From assembly GCA_022814615.1 (NCBI GenBank), contig JAKLNE010000056.1, positions 124,001 through 188,000 of the forward strand: a stretch of DNA of 64,000 nt, in the 5' to 3' direction. Shown piece after piece: positions 21,112 through 32,265 of the stretch (positions within the stretch are counted from its first letter, which is position 1; every line of letters starts with the position of its first letter). The notes beneath the pieces are model-generated. The model ran no database searches. It saw only the letters and a list, made by a program, of their open reading frames with translations, and was not told the DNA's origin. The DNA is from Waltergamsia citrina. Lineage: Eukaryota; Ascomycota; Sordariomycetes; Hypocreales; Bionectriaceae. The translations under genes and the position numbers were made by a program.

Positions 21112-21543
21112 ATGATGCGACTCTCTTTCTTGTCAACACTCGCCCTTGTGGCACTTGCGGCTGCAAAGCCAATCGCTGATCAAACCACAAAACTGAACGG
21201 CTATGTCAACAATCTGGAGAAAACCTTGACTGAATGGAAGGCTCATTGGGGATATCATTAAGTCAGCCAACAATGGCAAAACTCTCAGTGAGGGAGAGGC
21301 CCACAAGGTACTCGAGCACTTCGGAAGAGTAATGCTGATCAGCCTATCGTTGTGAAGACTGTGGCTGACAAGAAGGAAGCTTTTGTGAATCTTAACAAGG
21401 GCTGCGCCCATATTATCAAGGTATTTGGGGGATTATACCACCTGTCGGATGAAGTCCATTTGACTATTGAGAAAGCGATGCCGGAGGAGAAAGAGGAGGA
21501 GGTTCGGCAACTAAATGAAGGGGGGAAGAGGTGTTGGGACTGA
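21112..21543 (+). pseudogene. HsbA-like (hydrophobic surface-binding/galactomannoprotein) gene with two frameshifts
   Basis: Relic of a small secreted helical protein of the HsbA type, which coats hydrophobic surfaces or the wall. It opens with a clean signal peptide (MRLSFLSTLALVALAAAKPI) and the helix DQTTKLNGYVNNLEKTLTEW. The frame then slips by +1 near 21241-21250, continues as DIIKSANNGKTLSEGEAHKV, slips again near 21325-21340, and continues as PIVVKTVADKKEAFVNLNKG to a stop at 21541. The pieces line up in family order, but no intron of workable size can join them. Sequencing errors are the alternative to real decay. Family call is moderate because HsbA proteins are weakly conserved. Confidence 0.6.
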
Positions 21544-23690
21544 TTCAAGCTGCTTAATCGATCTAGCTACTTATCTCAACTGAGTGTCTCCGAAGGAATG
21601 GTTTTCTTTATGGGGTAATTGGATGGACAGTTTCTTTAGAGGCGACGTTGGCTTTTCTTTCAAAAGCATAAGTTGAAACGGAGGCTTGAGAATCCTTTTC
21701 CGTCGAATGCTCTTCATATTTGGAAACTAGTTTGTTAATTGGAGACTCTGCCTTATCTTCTAACTTATATTGTTATTTATAACTATGAAAGGATGACTGA
21801 CGATTCGTTTACGACTGAGTTTGCGATGTGGACTGTTTGTTTGTGCTGTTGCTTTTTGTATCCGAATGAGGCCTCGCTATAGCGACCAGGAACACTTTCT
21901 GTTTTGCAGGACATTTCACCTTTCGGGGACTTATTTTCATTTACATTCCCGCTTTGATCTTACCTGCTTACTATAGAAATATTGGTTTGGTGAACTTACA
22001 CTATGCTGTTCCAACTTACCGAACTAGGTAATATGGACCTTGGGATCGGTGCAGGCATTGGGATCCCGGTTCTTTGACCGGGGGCCCACATTTTCGGCCG
22101 AGACAGCACCTTAGGGTCACCGGAAGCCCAGAGTTGATGCCCTTCAGAAACCCCTGCCATAGGATTCTCAATGTTGCTGCATTCCGAATTGACGCCATTT
22201 ATGGGCGCGTGCAAACCTACTTTGAATGGTCTCGATTTGCATTTAAACTCGCCAAAAGAACGGCACTTAATGGCAACAATCCTTCACACGATAGAACCCC
22301 GTAATTGCGTTCACTAAAGACCCATTGTTGCTCGCACCATTCAGTGATTCCGGTCTATTACTTACTTCGGATCGTCACATGCGTACTCTACGGCCTTAGC
22401 ACTTCCAGAAAACGTTAGACGGCTCGGTGCGAAACAGCAGCAAGCTAGAGCCACCCTCACAACTGACAAGACACTGAATCGACGATCGTTGGTCTCGCAT
22501 ATGATCAAGAGGACGAAGAGAATGATTTTTTTTTGGTAATAAAGCATATGGCTGAGTCTGAATGCTCGTGTCTTAATGGCCTGTCAATATGGCCAGATAG
22601 TCTTGTATCTCTCTCGATAGTTAAATAGCTTACTGTCTAATCAGAATAGAACTCTCGCGTTCCGCTCCGTCAAGCAATAGAGAGTAGCAAAGTAGCTTGG
22701 TGCTTTCTCCCTTCAGATTGTTGGTGGCGATGTCTCGCGTATCCGTAGACATGCACAAAGACACATGATTCAACTTTGATAGAAGTTCATTGGGCACTTA
22801 CACAGGAAGGTGATGTGGCATCAGGTTCCTATATCAAGAATGAAGAAAGAAACACTCCCAACAGCAATCAATAAGATAAATCTGCCTTAGTGTTGGACAG
22901 GCCTCCACATTTTCCCCAATTCCCGAACCATCTCCACCATTGGCAGGGATTCTTTTACAAAACTTTTACAAGCTTCCGTGGCGCTCGTTGGAGGCTTGCT
23001 AGCTGTTTGGACGGAAAAGGTAAAAACTGTGAGGTCTTGTGGGTATTTTATGCACACCTCTCAGCATCTCGGATCATCCGAACCCTGTCGAGCAAATCTG
23101 GTCAACCCCGCAATCTCCAACGGAAGCATCACCGGATTTCTCTTTCTTTTTTTCTTTGTTCCATGAAGGAGTAAATCGAAGCTCACTCTGATCGAATCCC
23201 ACACGGCGAGGGTGTAGCTAGTACAGTTTCGAGTAAGTTTGTGGGCGAGAGTTGCTTCACCACTTCACTCGACTGAGTCAGGCATGCGGGGAATAGAATT
23301 TCTTTGTTCGCATATGCCTAACCGAGAACCACGAAAGTGCCAGACGTAACGGCAATCTGGGTTGACGGATCCCTTAGGGTTAAGCTCCCATGCACATGCT
23401 CCAGTCTCCAAGCTGTCTACCCCAGAAACAACGCCGAGCGGTTACAGGGAGCGTGACACATCATCGCAGTCTTATTGTGCTATTGTCTACTGTTAGATTG
23501 AAGAGGCAAAATCGCGCGCATGAATCGTGCGAGGCCAAAGTGAGGTCGCAACTTTGCCGTCCCGTCGCTAAATCTCCCCTGCTTGCTCACCACCTCCCGG
23601 AGAGTATCGCGTGAAGGTGATCAAAACATTGCATGCTCCCTATGTCGTGGAACGGCTGCCGATTTCAGTTGGTGACATTCACGCTGCGTC
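21544..23690. other. 2.1 kb gene-poor region
   Basis: No supportable gene on either strand; only short frames without motifs. The last few hundred bases are the promoter of the following regulator. Confidence 0.55.
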
Positions 23691-26137
23691 ATGAAGAGAA
23701 CACAAAATGCGTGAGTGTATCGCTTGAATTTAAATGCTTGACTACGACCGTTGACATGTCTGCAAATAGGTGTCGGCCCTGCCGGCAAAGTAAAATCAAA
23801 TGCTCCGGAGACTCTCCTTGCTCAAGTTGCAAGCGGCGTCTTGTCAGATGCGTATATGAATTTGAGAATGTCAGGGTCGCTGTCTCCCGCAGGTAAGGCC
23901 TTGTGCCCGCCGACGAGAAGAATACAGGAAGCCTCTAAGAAGATCTAGGTACTTGCATGGGCTTCAACAGCAGGTCAGGGATCTTCAGCGAAATGCTGGA
24001 CTGCAAGAAACACCGACCAGTCCTGAGCGACCTACTTCGGTTTCTACTGGTGAGTCTGAATCCATATCAAATCTTACCGTATATTAATAGGGCAAGACGC
24101 TGCAACCCCGGCACAAGACTGGAACAATACTATGCCAATACAGACTTATAATGTTTGGACCAGCCCTTTTGATGTTCCCTCAAGTATCATGAAAAAGACA
24201 GAGCACGGCCGATTCAACTGGGGTATGCTCCCTTCACAGCACCACGGTCAAGTGAAAACTAACTGTGGATGTAGTCTGGCTCGCACCGTCTTCCATCTTC
24301 TCCTTTTATGACCGCCTTGGGCTTTTGATGACAGATAAGCTCGACCTCGAACCACCTACCAGCCGGCAAGAGATGGTTTATTCACTTCAATGGACACCAG
24401 TGCTACCGCATTCGCCAATTGATATCAGCGATCTGCCATCAATCGACCATGCTTTATTTTTCTTCAACACGGTCAAATTCAACTTCAGTCAGATCTATCG
24501 ACTATTTGACGAAGATGTCTTTGTAGGCCACATCAAAGAGTTCTACTACGGTGATGGTCTTCAAAAAGCCACAAACAGTCGCTTGTGGTTTGTTCAATTC
24601 CTGTTAATGTTAGCTTTCGGGAAAGCCTTCACAGAGCATCGTACACTAGCCACCAATCCTGGAGCTGGTTATTTTTCTCGCGCAATGTCCTTGATGCCTG
24701 ATTATACATCCTTATGGCAAAGTGGCGTCGCTGCTAGCGAGGTACTTGCTCTTGCGGCGCTGTTCATGTACTGCATCGATCATTGCAAGTCAGCACATGT
24801 ATATGTAAGTAGTAGCATGGGTAATGTTTGTGCAATTCCACTAGAAACTAATAACATGGTAGCTAGGCCAAGCAATTCGAATTGCCATGATGGAGGGGCT
24901 GCATACACACTTACCAGAGGAGCAGCTTGGAAAAGACATCGTCGACCAGTGCCGTAACCTTTGGTGGACACTCTACATTTTAGACCGGCGCTTCTCTTCT
25001 GGCCTAGGGATCCCGGTGATAGTCCACGATGACGATATTGCAACGCCTCTCACACCTTTAAACACCGCGTCCCCGGAGGACGCAACTCTCTATTTGCTCG
25101 TTAAGCTGTGGCAGCTTATGTCACGTATATTGTCAAGTAAGCACTGGTCATGAAATCAAGATGAGCTATTAGCTGATACGAGACAGCAATATACAAGACG
25201 CATAAGATCCAACTTGGCTCATTTTTGGAAATGACGAGCTCAATTCTCAAGTCTTTGGCGGATAATGCGCAGGAGATCGAACAGACAATCGAGTTCCGAT
25301 TTCACAACTCTGTTGGGAGACTACCTAAGGGCACTAGACGGGTTACACTTACGTACCATCAGGTACGTCTCAAATGATGCGCAGAAACTGCAAGTGCTGA
25401 CTTGCTTATAGTGCGTAATCTTTGCAACTCGTCCTCTTCTTCTTTCTATTCTCAAAGAGCGACTGGACAAAACAGGACAAACAGAAGAAGACTGGCAGAG
25501 CTTCCTGTCTCTCACATCTACCTTGATATCGACAGGTATTAAATCGGCACTGAGCATGCTGCAGATCCTGTCTCAGGAAGGAGATCTTCTTGGTAGGTCC
25601 TCTTAATCTGATATCGAAACAAGTCTAATTAACATATCTGTAGAAACCTTCTTTCTGAGCGACCTCGAATTCGTCTACGGAGCTTCACTCTTTCTCACCA
25701 TGGCGACTGCACTTTTCCCTAACGAATCAGGGGGTCAAGACTATCGATCCAAAGCGCATGAGATTCTAGACGAAATAATTAAAAAGGGGAACAACGTCGC
25801 GGCAGCTCGAAAGAGAGAATTGGTATACATGGAATACTTATTTGATAAGTTTACAGAGAAGACCACTCGTGAAGGGGAATCAACGTTCACTCTGTTTGAC
25901 TCCGGAGAGGCAACGACTGCCCGGACACGGTATAATCCCGAGGAGCAGACCGGCGCTGCGAGTACTGTTGGCCCTCCAATGGATTTAGTGACACCGGAGA
26001 GCACAGAGTTCCATCAACAGGTTCCCGGTGATAATATCGCATCACTGACAGGTTTCGATCTGATGGATGAAATGGGGATTTCATCTTACGATTTCTACTC
26101 TATCGTTGATGAGATCGGGCTGCAAAATCCAATTTGA
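23691..26137 (+). CDS. Zn2Cys6 transcription factor with fungal-specific regulatory domain
   Basis: DNA-binding regulator of a pathway that may include the adjacent oxygenase. Nine exons: 23691-23710, 23770-23892, 23949-24049, 24091-24222, 24275-24804, 24863-25136, 25187-25362, 25412-25592 and 25644-26137; phases agree throughout and give 676 aa. The first exon is 20 bp and splices MKRTQNA onto the zinc cluster C-RP-C-RQSKIK-C-SGDSP-C-SS-C-KRRLVR-C. A linker coiled coil (RRYLHGLQQQVRDLQ) follows. The middle region has GQAIRIAMMEGLHTHL and CRNLWWTLYILDRRFSSGLG, typical of Fungal_trans (PF04082) domains. The acidic C-terminus ends in DEIGLQNPI. The third intron (41 bp) is very short, so that junction is least certain. 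It is convergent with the 2OG oxygenase, 190 bp apart. Confidence 0.88.
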
Positions 26138-26327
26138 ATCTGTATTCCTAATTTCCATTGTATACAATAAAACATAATGCGATCATACAACTTGTAACAC
26201 CTGCTCCTCCTAATCTGATGATGATACCAACCACCTAACGGTTCTCTGAAAATAGATTCACAGAGACTAATCCAATACTCCGGCTATGCCAACCATCCCG
26301 TTTTGAATATCGCCTATCTGCTGAGCC

Positions 26328-27470
26328 TTACTCCCCGACGTGTCTGATCTCATCAATCATGGATTGGAGGTAGTCTTGTTGATCCTTCAAGAACGCATGC
26401 ATGGAGTCAACGTCAAAGCCCCCATCAGCTTCCAGCTTCTCCTGGATCGACTTAATCTTCAGATCCATTCTTGCTTGAATAGTCTTCATGCGATACTCTG
26501 AATAGCTAGCGTAGAGCTCACCAAGGTGGCTAATTCCGCGTACAGTTGTTAGCACCGACTCGTCTCTCGCCATAGGGTCCCTGGGGCGGAAGGGTGTGGC
26601 CATAGCGATGCGCTCTGAGCCTCCGAAGGCTTTCAGCGCCTGATGCTCGATATATCGACCTTGCATCACAACTGCAGTGCCCTAAGTATCTGTTAGTACT
26701 GTTGTTCCTGGAACAGTGAAGGGTTGATATCTTACCATGCTAGGTCCTCGCACCTTCATCACCTCGCCAGAGGGCATTCTCATAGCCGTCTCCCCACCGA
26801 CCATGTTGGTGCAATCCGACAGCATCGTGACGCAAACGAAGGGGAAAGAGTCATAATGCCATGCAAAAGCAGTGTTGTCTTGATCTGCGTCTTTGCTGGA
26901 ATTTGAAATAGTGACATCTGCACTCTTATCATCGACTGAGATGTTGATGTGGGCGGTCTCATAATCAAAAGCTGGCACAAGATCAACTCCAGCGACTTCT
27001 GAAACCTTGGCGAGTAACTCTGGAGAGTTCCACATGCTGTAAATGAAGGGTGCGCGCCTTGGAAAGGTTAGCTCGTGCAAGAAAAAGTATATGAGAAAGA
27101 CTTACTTGGGTCCCATCCCTCGAATCATATTCTGGCAGAAGGTGGAGGCATACTGACAGTCCCGAAGAACTGGTTCACTGAAAATCTCAGACCTGATCTG
27201 CTTGGTCGCCTCCTCTGTGAATAACGGGAAAGGCTCCGAAGCCGCAATCGGCGAGATGCCTTGACCTGCTAGACCGATCTCGCTCATAGTATAGCGCTTA
27301 GCGGGAGGTTGGAAGTTGAGATGCTTTTGAGCATCAAATTCCACTGGCTCTTCAACAGCCGCAGCATCAATGATATCTTTGGGGATTTGCTTGGTAGGGC
27401 GTGTTGCCTTTTTAGTTGCTGGGCCCCAGACCTTTGGAGGTTGAGCGACTGTCAACGTAGCAGTAGCCAT
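26328..27470 (-). CDS. Fe(II)/2-oxoglutarate-dependent oxygenase-like protein
   Basis: Probable non-haem iron dioxygenase using 2-oxoglutarate and O2 to hydroxylate or otherwise oxidise an unknown substrate. Three exons, 27470-27106, 27057-26736 and 26681-26328, encode 346 aa with no signal peptide. Candidate metal ligands are the HxD pair in AWHYDSFPFV (about residues 187-189) and the distal His in GRYIEHQALKAFGG; the Arg in SERIAMATPFRP could bind 2-oxoglutarate. GGETAMRMPSGEVMKV is the expected strand between them. A helical C-terminal extension of about 90 residues follows. The family assignment rests on motif order. Tail-to-tail placement with a Zn2Cys6 regulator hints at a small functional unit. 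Confidence 0.75.
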
Positions 27471-29481
27471 GGTTGTGATAGCAGGAAGAGAAAATTAATT
27501 ATTAGAAGAGTGTATACTTTCTTTCAACTTTGCGTCTTTGGTTGAGTTGATGATTTAACCCCAAGCGTACGTTCCAAAGGGGACCCTTATATCTTTACGA
27601 GTAACCGGACAAAAAGCACAGCCTAGGCCATGTTGACTTGACCACGGTCGGACTTGCGAAGCGAGGATGCATGCTGAAAGATGAGACCTCGATGGTCCAT
27701 CCTACCAACCAAATGCTAATTCAAGATTCGATTCATGCACGATTTGTCGACGTGCATCTTGACGGGAGATCTTCCTAGTGTCACCCACCTGGTCTGCTGA
27801 TGGTCAGGGTTCGGATGATCCGATAGACGCCACTTGCCCCACTGAAGATGACCGACGTGACTCCAATTTATACTGATACATCTTGGAGTACTAGAAAGTG
27901 TGCTGTAAGTCATACTTGAATAAGATTTAGGGACACCAAATCAGGCATGGATAATCGATGCTGTCATCAACCAGTCTACCTACATCTAACAGCCCAGTTT
28001 CAACTAAATATACTCAGTAAGAATGTCCTTCTATATCGTGCTTTGACTGCAGTGACTTGAAAATCATGTTTCAGAAGCGTGGGAAGTTCAACAATAAGAG
28101 TGCTCATCTTACTGGCCACTCTTGACTAGCAGCATCAGCTATTGCAGTATACTGGCGATTGTGAACGGCCTGGTGGCTGTGGATCGGTGATAATGATGAC
28201 GGCCCACACAACTTGTTGCCGCTTTCGGGAATATGGAATGCCTGGGACCCTCTTCGCAGAGACAAATATGTGAAGCAAAGGCGCTTTTAAAGTGAAGTCA
28301 CAGCCCTCGCCGGACCTCTGTGATGCCATTTGAGAATTGTAACAATATGTATCAAGTAAAGACAGGGTCAGACCTGAAAGATCTGTCCCATTATTTGTCA
28401 AATAATGAATGGTGTACCCACCCTGGCGTCATATAACTTTCTGTACGTTGATGAAGTGATCTAGAAGCCATGGCCAACAGGTCTTCTGCCCGCCGACGCA
28501 TATTCCGGAAGAATCGAGCATCATGGGGTCTGGCAAAGGCTAAGAAGCATTAAGCACCTACTTAATTTGTCTACATGGGGCGTCTTTACCGCCCCTCTTT
28601 AAGCTGAGCCTGATGATTTCCGCGATCGTAACTAGTCTCCCCCAATAACGCTTCCTGCAGCATTCTGGCGTCGGAACCAGTTGCTAGTCGCAAGGCAGGA
28701 CTTCTTTCCAAAGGCTAGACAACAGTCTTAATATATCGACTAAATTCTGGGCTATGTATTGTTGCTTATGTAGTACCCATATATAACCACGCTATAACCC
28801 CAAATAACAGTCTATTCCTTATATGCCTCCTCTTAAAGTATAAACATCATAGTTACAGGTCGATTGATATTGGTAACAGATGGTAGCTCTAGTACTATAA
28901 TTATTAAACAAAAACCCGATGTTGAAATCTGCAACGATAGTAGAAGATTTATCAGGAAGAGATTGAGGGTAACATGTAGCGGAGTAGAAATATTCGACTT
29001 TGAGGACTTAAGCGTGCTTGCCCATACTAGTAGACCGAGCCACCCCCTTATCACCTTCACCTATATTCATTATTTAGTCAAATCTTGAACCCTGCTGTCC
29101 TTCAACTATTTATTCTGAAGGAATATACCTTCTGTAGCTGCCTATTTATGCTTACAATAGGTTCCTTATCCCTCTCAGCCTACAAGACTTACGGAGCATA
29201 CGGGCAAATGGCTGATAGTCCCATACAACGTCCCTGGACTGTAAAAGATGATGTATCATTTACCCCGCTAACCTATATAAGAAACAGCAGTAGTTTCATG
29301 CGTAAGGAATTGCATAAAAGGCCGCATATTTGCTCAAAGTTTTCTTCGGACTCATAGTCCGAGCTGACAAATCTAAGGGCGCGTTTTTCAGAATAACAAT
29401 ATATATCTCTGCTACAGTAAGACATTTTTTCGATCTATGGCCAGCAGCATTCTATATCTACGGCTCAAATACAGTTGATAT
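27471..29481. other. 2.0 kb AT-rich gene-poor region
   Basis: Promoter of the oxygenase at the left, otherwise no supportable gene. A 27-codon, strongly basic ORF at 28470-28553 is most likely chance. Confidence 0.5.
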
Positions 29482-30323
29482 ATGTTAGCCTTCAAAGCCG
29501 TACAAGCCGTCCTGTCGGCATGTTTAGCGTTAGCCTCTATATTTCCCACGGAAACGCTAGGCGAGAACACAGCATACCATAACCAGCCCAAACGAGAGAT
29601 TGCAGGAATATCTGTGATTGATACGCCTCTTGTACGCGCCGCTGAAGACTTCGTGCGTCGGCACAACAACTACGCCATCTACAAACACGTTATGCGCTCG
29701 TGGCTCTATGGAGTAATGATGATCGATGCCAATGCAACACTCGGGCATCTCGTTGACCTTGAGGTCCATGCTGTATCCACGCTATTACATGATCTAGGAT
29801 GGGATATGTCGGATAATTCAACTCTTGTTAGTCCAGATAAGCGTTTTGAGGTTGACGCTGCGATCGCAGCACGAGAGTTCATTGAGAAGGAAGACGCGAG
29901 TGGAGATTGGGATAGTCGAAGGATACAGCTCGTGTGGGACTCTATTGCTTTACATACAGAGCGTTCCATCGCATACTTCAAGGAGCTTGATGTTCAAGTT
30001 GTATCGAAAGGTATTTCAATGGACTTTGCCGGTCCACTGTTTAACGTACCGAAAGACAAGTATGCTATGGTTGAAGAAGAATTCCCGAAGGACGATTTAA
30101 AGCATCACGTTAATGAGACAATAATATGGCTTTGCGAGACAAAGCCCGCTACTACCTATGGTCAGTCAATACCTTCTATTCATTCTCGTGGCTCGTAACT
30201 AATAATACTTAAACAGATACTTGGATGCAGCCTTGGGGAGATAAATACGTAGAGGGTTATGATCCAAATGGGAAACGCAGAATTGATCTTATTTTTAGTA
30301 ATCTGACTGATAAAGCAGGTTAA
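29482..30323 (+). CDS. Cyanamide-hydratase-like HD-domain protein
   Basis: HD-domain metalloenzyme of the fungal cyanamide hydratase (urea hydro-lyase) family, which converts cyanamide to urea; true substrate unverified. Two exons, 29482-30160 and 30217-30323 (56-bp intron, CTAAT branch), give 261 aa. The HD core is visible: YKHVMRSWLYG supplies the first His, LLHDLGWD the His-Asp pair, and DSIALHTERSIAYF the later Asp/His. KGISMDFAG matches the family. The second exon provides DTWMQPWGDKYVEGY. An N-terminal hydrophobic segment (MLAFKAVQAVLSACLALAS) looks like a signal peptide, implying secretion or membrane targeting, unlike the cytosolic yeast Ddi2-type enzymes. The gene sits alone in AT-rich DNA. 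Confidence 0.82.
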
Positions 30324-30721
30324 ATGGTTAGAGGATGATTTCAAAATGATAGAGATCTATAGCTCATCCGGAAAACAGGGGTTGCAGGATTGGTATTTTG
30401 GGCAGCATGTGAGAACAGAGTTACATTATGATATCAAATGATTTTGCAGCTCTTACAGACGACTCTAAATCAGGTCCTAGAGGCAAAACCCTAGAAAATG
30501 AAGGATTATTGCTGACTTATGAACCCAAGAAAGTTGAAATTAGTGGGTAACATTGCTCTACAGTCTATACATATACTCCTTGTAAGTTGAGCTAGTCTTC
30601 CGTATCAAACAATTTCTCCAGCCTCAGCCATATACAAAAGCCTTTCCGATTACAGTGCTTCCTCACTAGCCACACCATGTTGGCGCCCATAGCCCAAGCC
30701 GAGGGACGCTTCGCACTCTAT
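30324..30721. other. Short intergenic region
   Basis: 3' regions of two convergent genes; nothing noticed. Confidence 0.6.
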
Positions 30722-31683
30722 TCAAGTAGGAGCCCGATAAGCCACTTGTTGTATCCCGGAAGGCATATCCTTGGAAGATTCTTGCAGGCGGATGTCGTCA
30801 GACGAATGGCCTTGAACATTAGCTTTGGTGAGTTCTGAGGGATACCAGATGACCCAGATATAAATCGCTACCAGCATCGGACCGCCGTCGAGCGCATAGG
30901 TTGGCCACTCATGGGTAAAGAGATAACTTTCGGTCCCCATCGAGTATTCAACGACACGGAAGATTGATCGCACCATAATGAGTAGACTTGTAACATACAA
31001 GACGGTCAAAACGCGCTCTCACTTAATGGATACCAAAGCAAGCTTGGCAGAAGATCTCATTCGACGATGAAAGATGAGACTAGCGACGACGAACAACCCG
31101 AAGATTACTATTTGGATGAATAGTCCAACCAGCACGATGTATTTTGGAATGTCGGGATTGATATCATCATTGGAAGCTAGACTGCCACCACCAGATTGGA
31201 CCAAGAACGATAGTACATCACCAAGAACAAAGAACTTCGTGAGCCACCTTGGTGAGATGATCGAGAGGCTTTTGGCACGAAGACACCGTATCAATCTGCT
31301 TAAGGCCATATAGATGGACGCAGCAAAGAGGGCCGGGGCAACGAGGATAAGAACGAGTTGACTTGAGTAAGGCACGAGCTTCTCCGTGTGTTCGTGTGCG
31401 ATGGCTCGGATGGCAAAGCCTCCAGTCTCCACTACGTAGGAGACACCCCAAGTCAATTAACTTATTCAACTGGTAGACTGAAGAACAGCTTACTGATTGC
31501 ACCGACAAGAAACGCGATGGAGAACCAAGTCTTCGTACGCAAGATCCTGTAAACCATGAACAGCGTGGCGATGCCGAATAAAGCGGCAGCAGTTAGGGAC
31601 AATGGGAGAGATGGAAGATAATGCCAAAGATAAAAGTCAGTCCCATCTCCGTCCTCTCCCTCGTAAGTCTTGAGTTTAGCCAT
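30722..31683 (-). pseudogene. RTA1-like seven-transmembrane gene with an in-frame TGA
   Basis: RTA1-family membrane protein (lipid-translocating/7-aminocholesterol-resistance type). Exon 1 is 31683-31494; a 62-bp intron (31493-31432) joins FLVGAI to METGGFAIRAIAH. Family signatures are FFVLGDVLSFLVQSGGGSL, SIFRVVEYSMGTESYLFTHE and YALDGGPMLVAIYIW, and about seven hydrophobic segments are present. The frame is interrupted by one TGA at 31019-31021, between TM5 and TM6 at a position where the family usually has Trp; the frame continues perfectly beyond it to 30722 (about 298 residues in all). A single TGG-to-TGA change explains the break. It is not at the CpA context preferred by RIP. Otherwise the gene looks intact, so the lesion is recent or a base-call error. 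Confidence 0.8.
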
Positions 31684-32265
31684 AGTGAATTCAAATAACT
31701 AAAATGGATTCAATGAAAAGAATTGAATAAAGGTCTCGAATGTTGATGATAGAAATGAAAACCTCTACGGGGTGTCTGCAACCAAATTTATACTTCCAAT
31801 CTACCCATAAGGCTATAGATAGGTTTAATGGCAACAAGTTCTGGAGATATTTCACTTAACCCCTGCGGGAGTCTCGCTGCGAAATCACCTAATGCGGTTG
31901 GGAAGTGTCGATCCCTGCCTTCGCCCCCAAAGAAACACTGGAGCCTTGGCTGACGACCAGCGTCATCGTATTTGACAAGGTTACCCTTTTAGGAACCATG
32001 CCTCAGCCCAACACGCATGATGGATTGAATGATGGTACAGCCCCTGGATGGCGGTCATGGCCGTAGTGGCATAACAAGTCATTCCAACTAGAGATAGCTG
32101 ATGCTCGCACTCTGAGGCACATGTTGTCTCTCAGAGACGATTAGAGTTACAGGCACAAGAAGGCAAGTAAGATTAGCATCAATTTGCCATTATTGAACTA
32201 AACTATTGTCAAAATTTCCCCAACGCGACGTGGCGGTCCCGAAACGCTCTTATCCTTCGCCAACA
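31684..32265. other. Intergenic region
   Basis: Promoter of the RTA1-like gene and 3' side of the following regulator; no gene seen. Confidence 0.6.

Noticed and set aside
28470..28553. 27-codon Arg/Lys-rich small ORF
   Set aside because: Short enough to occur by chance; no promoter, homologue or conserved context visible.
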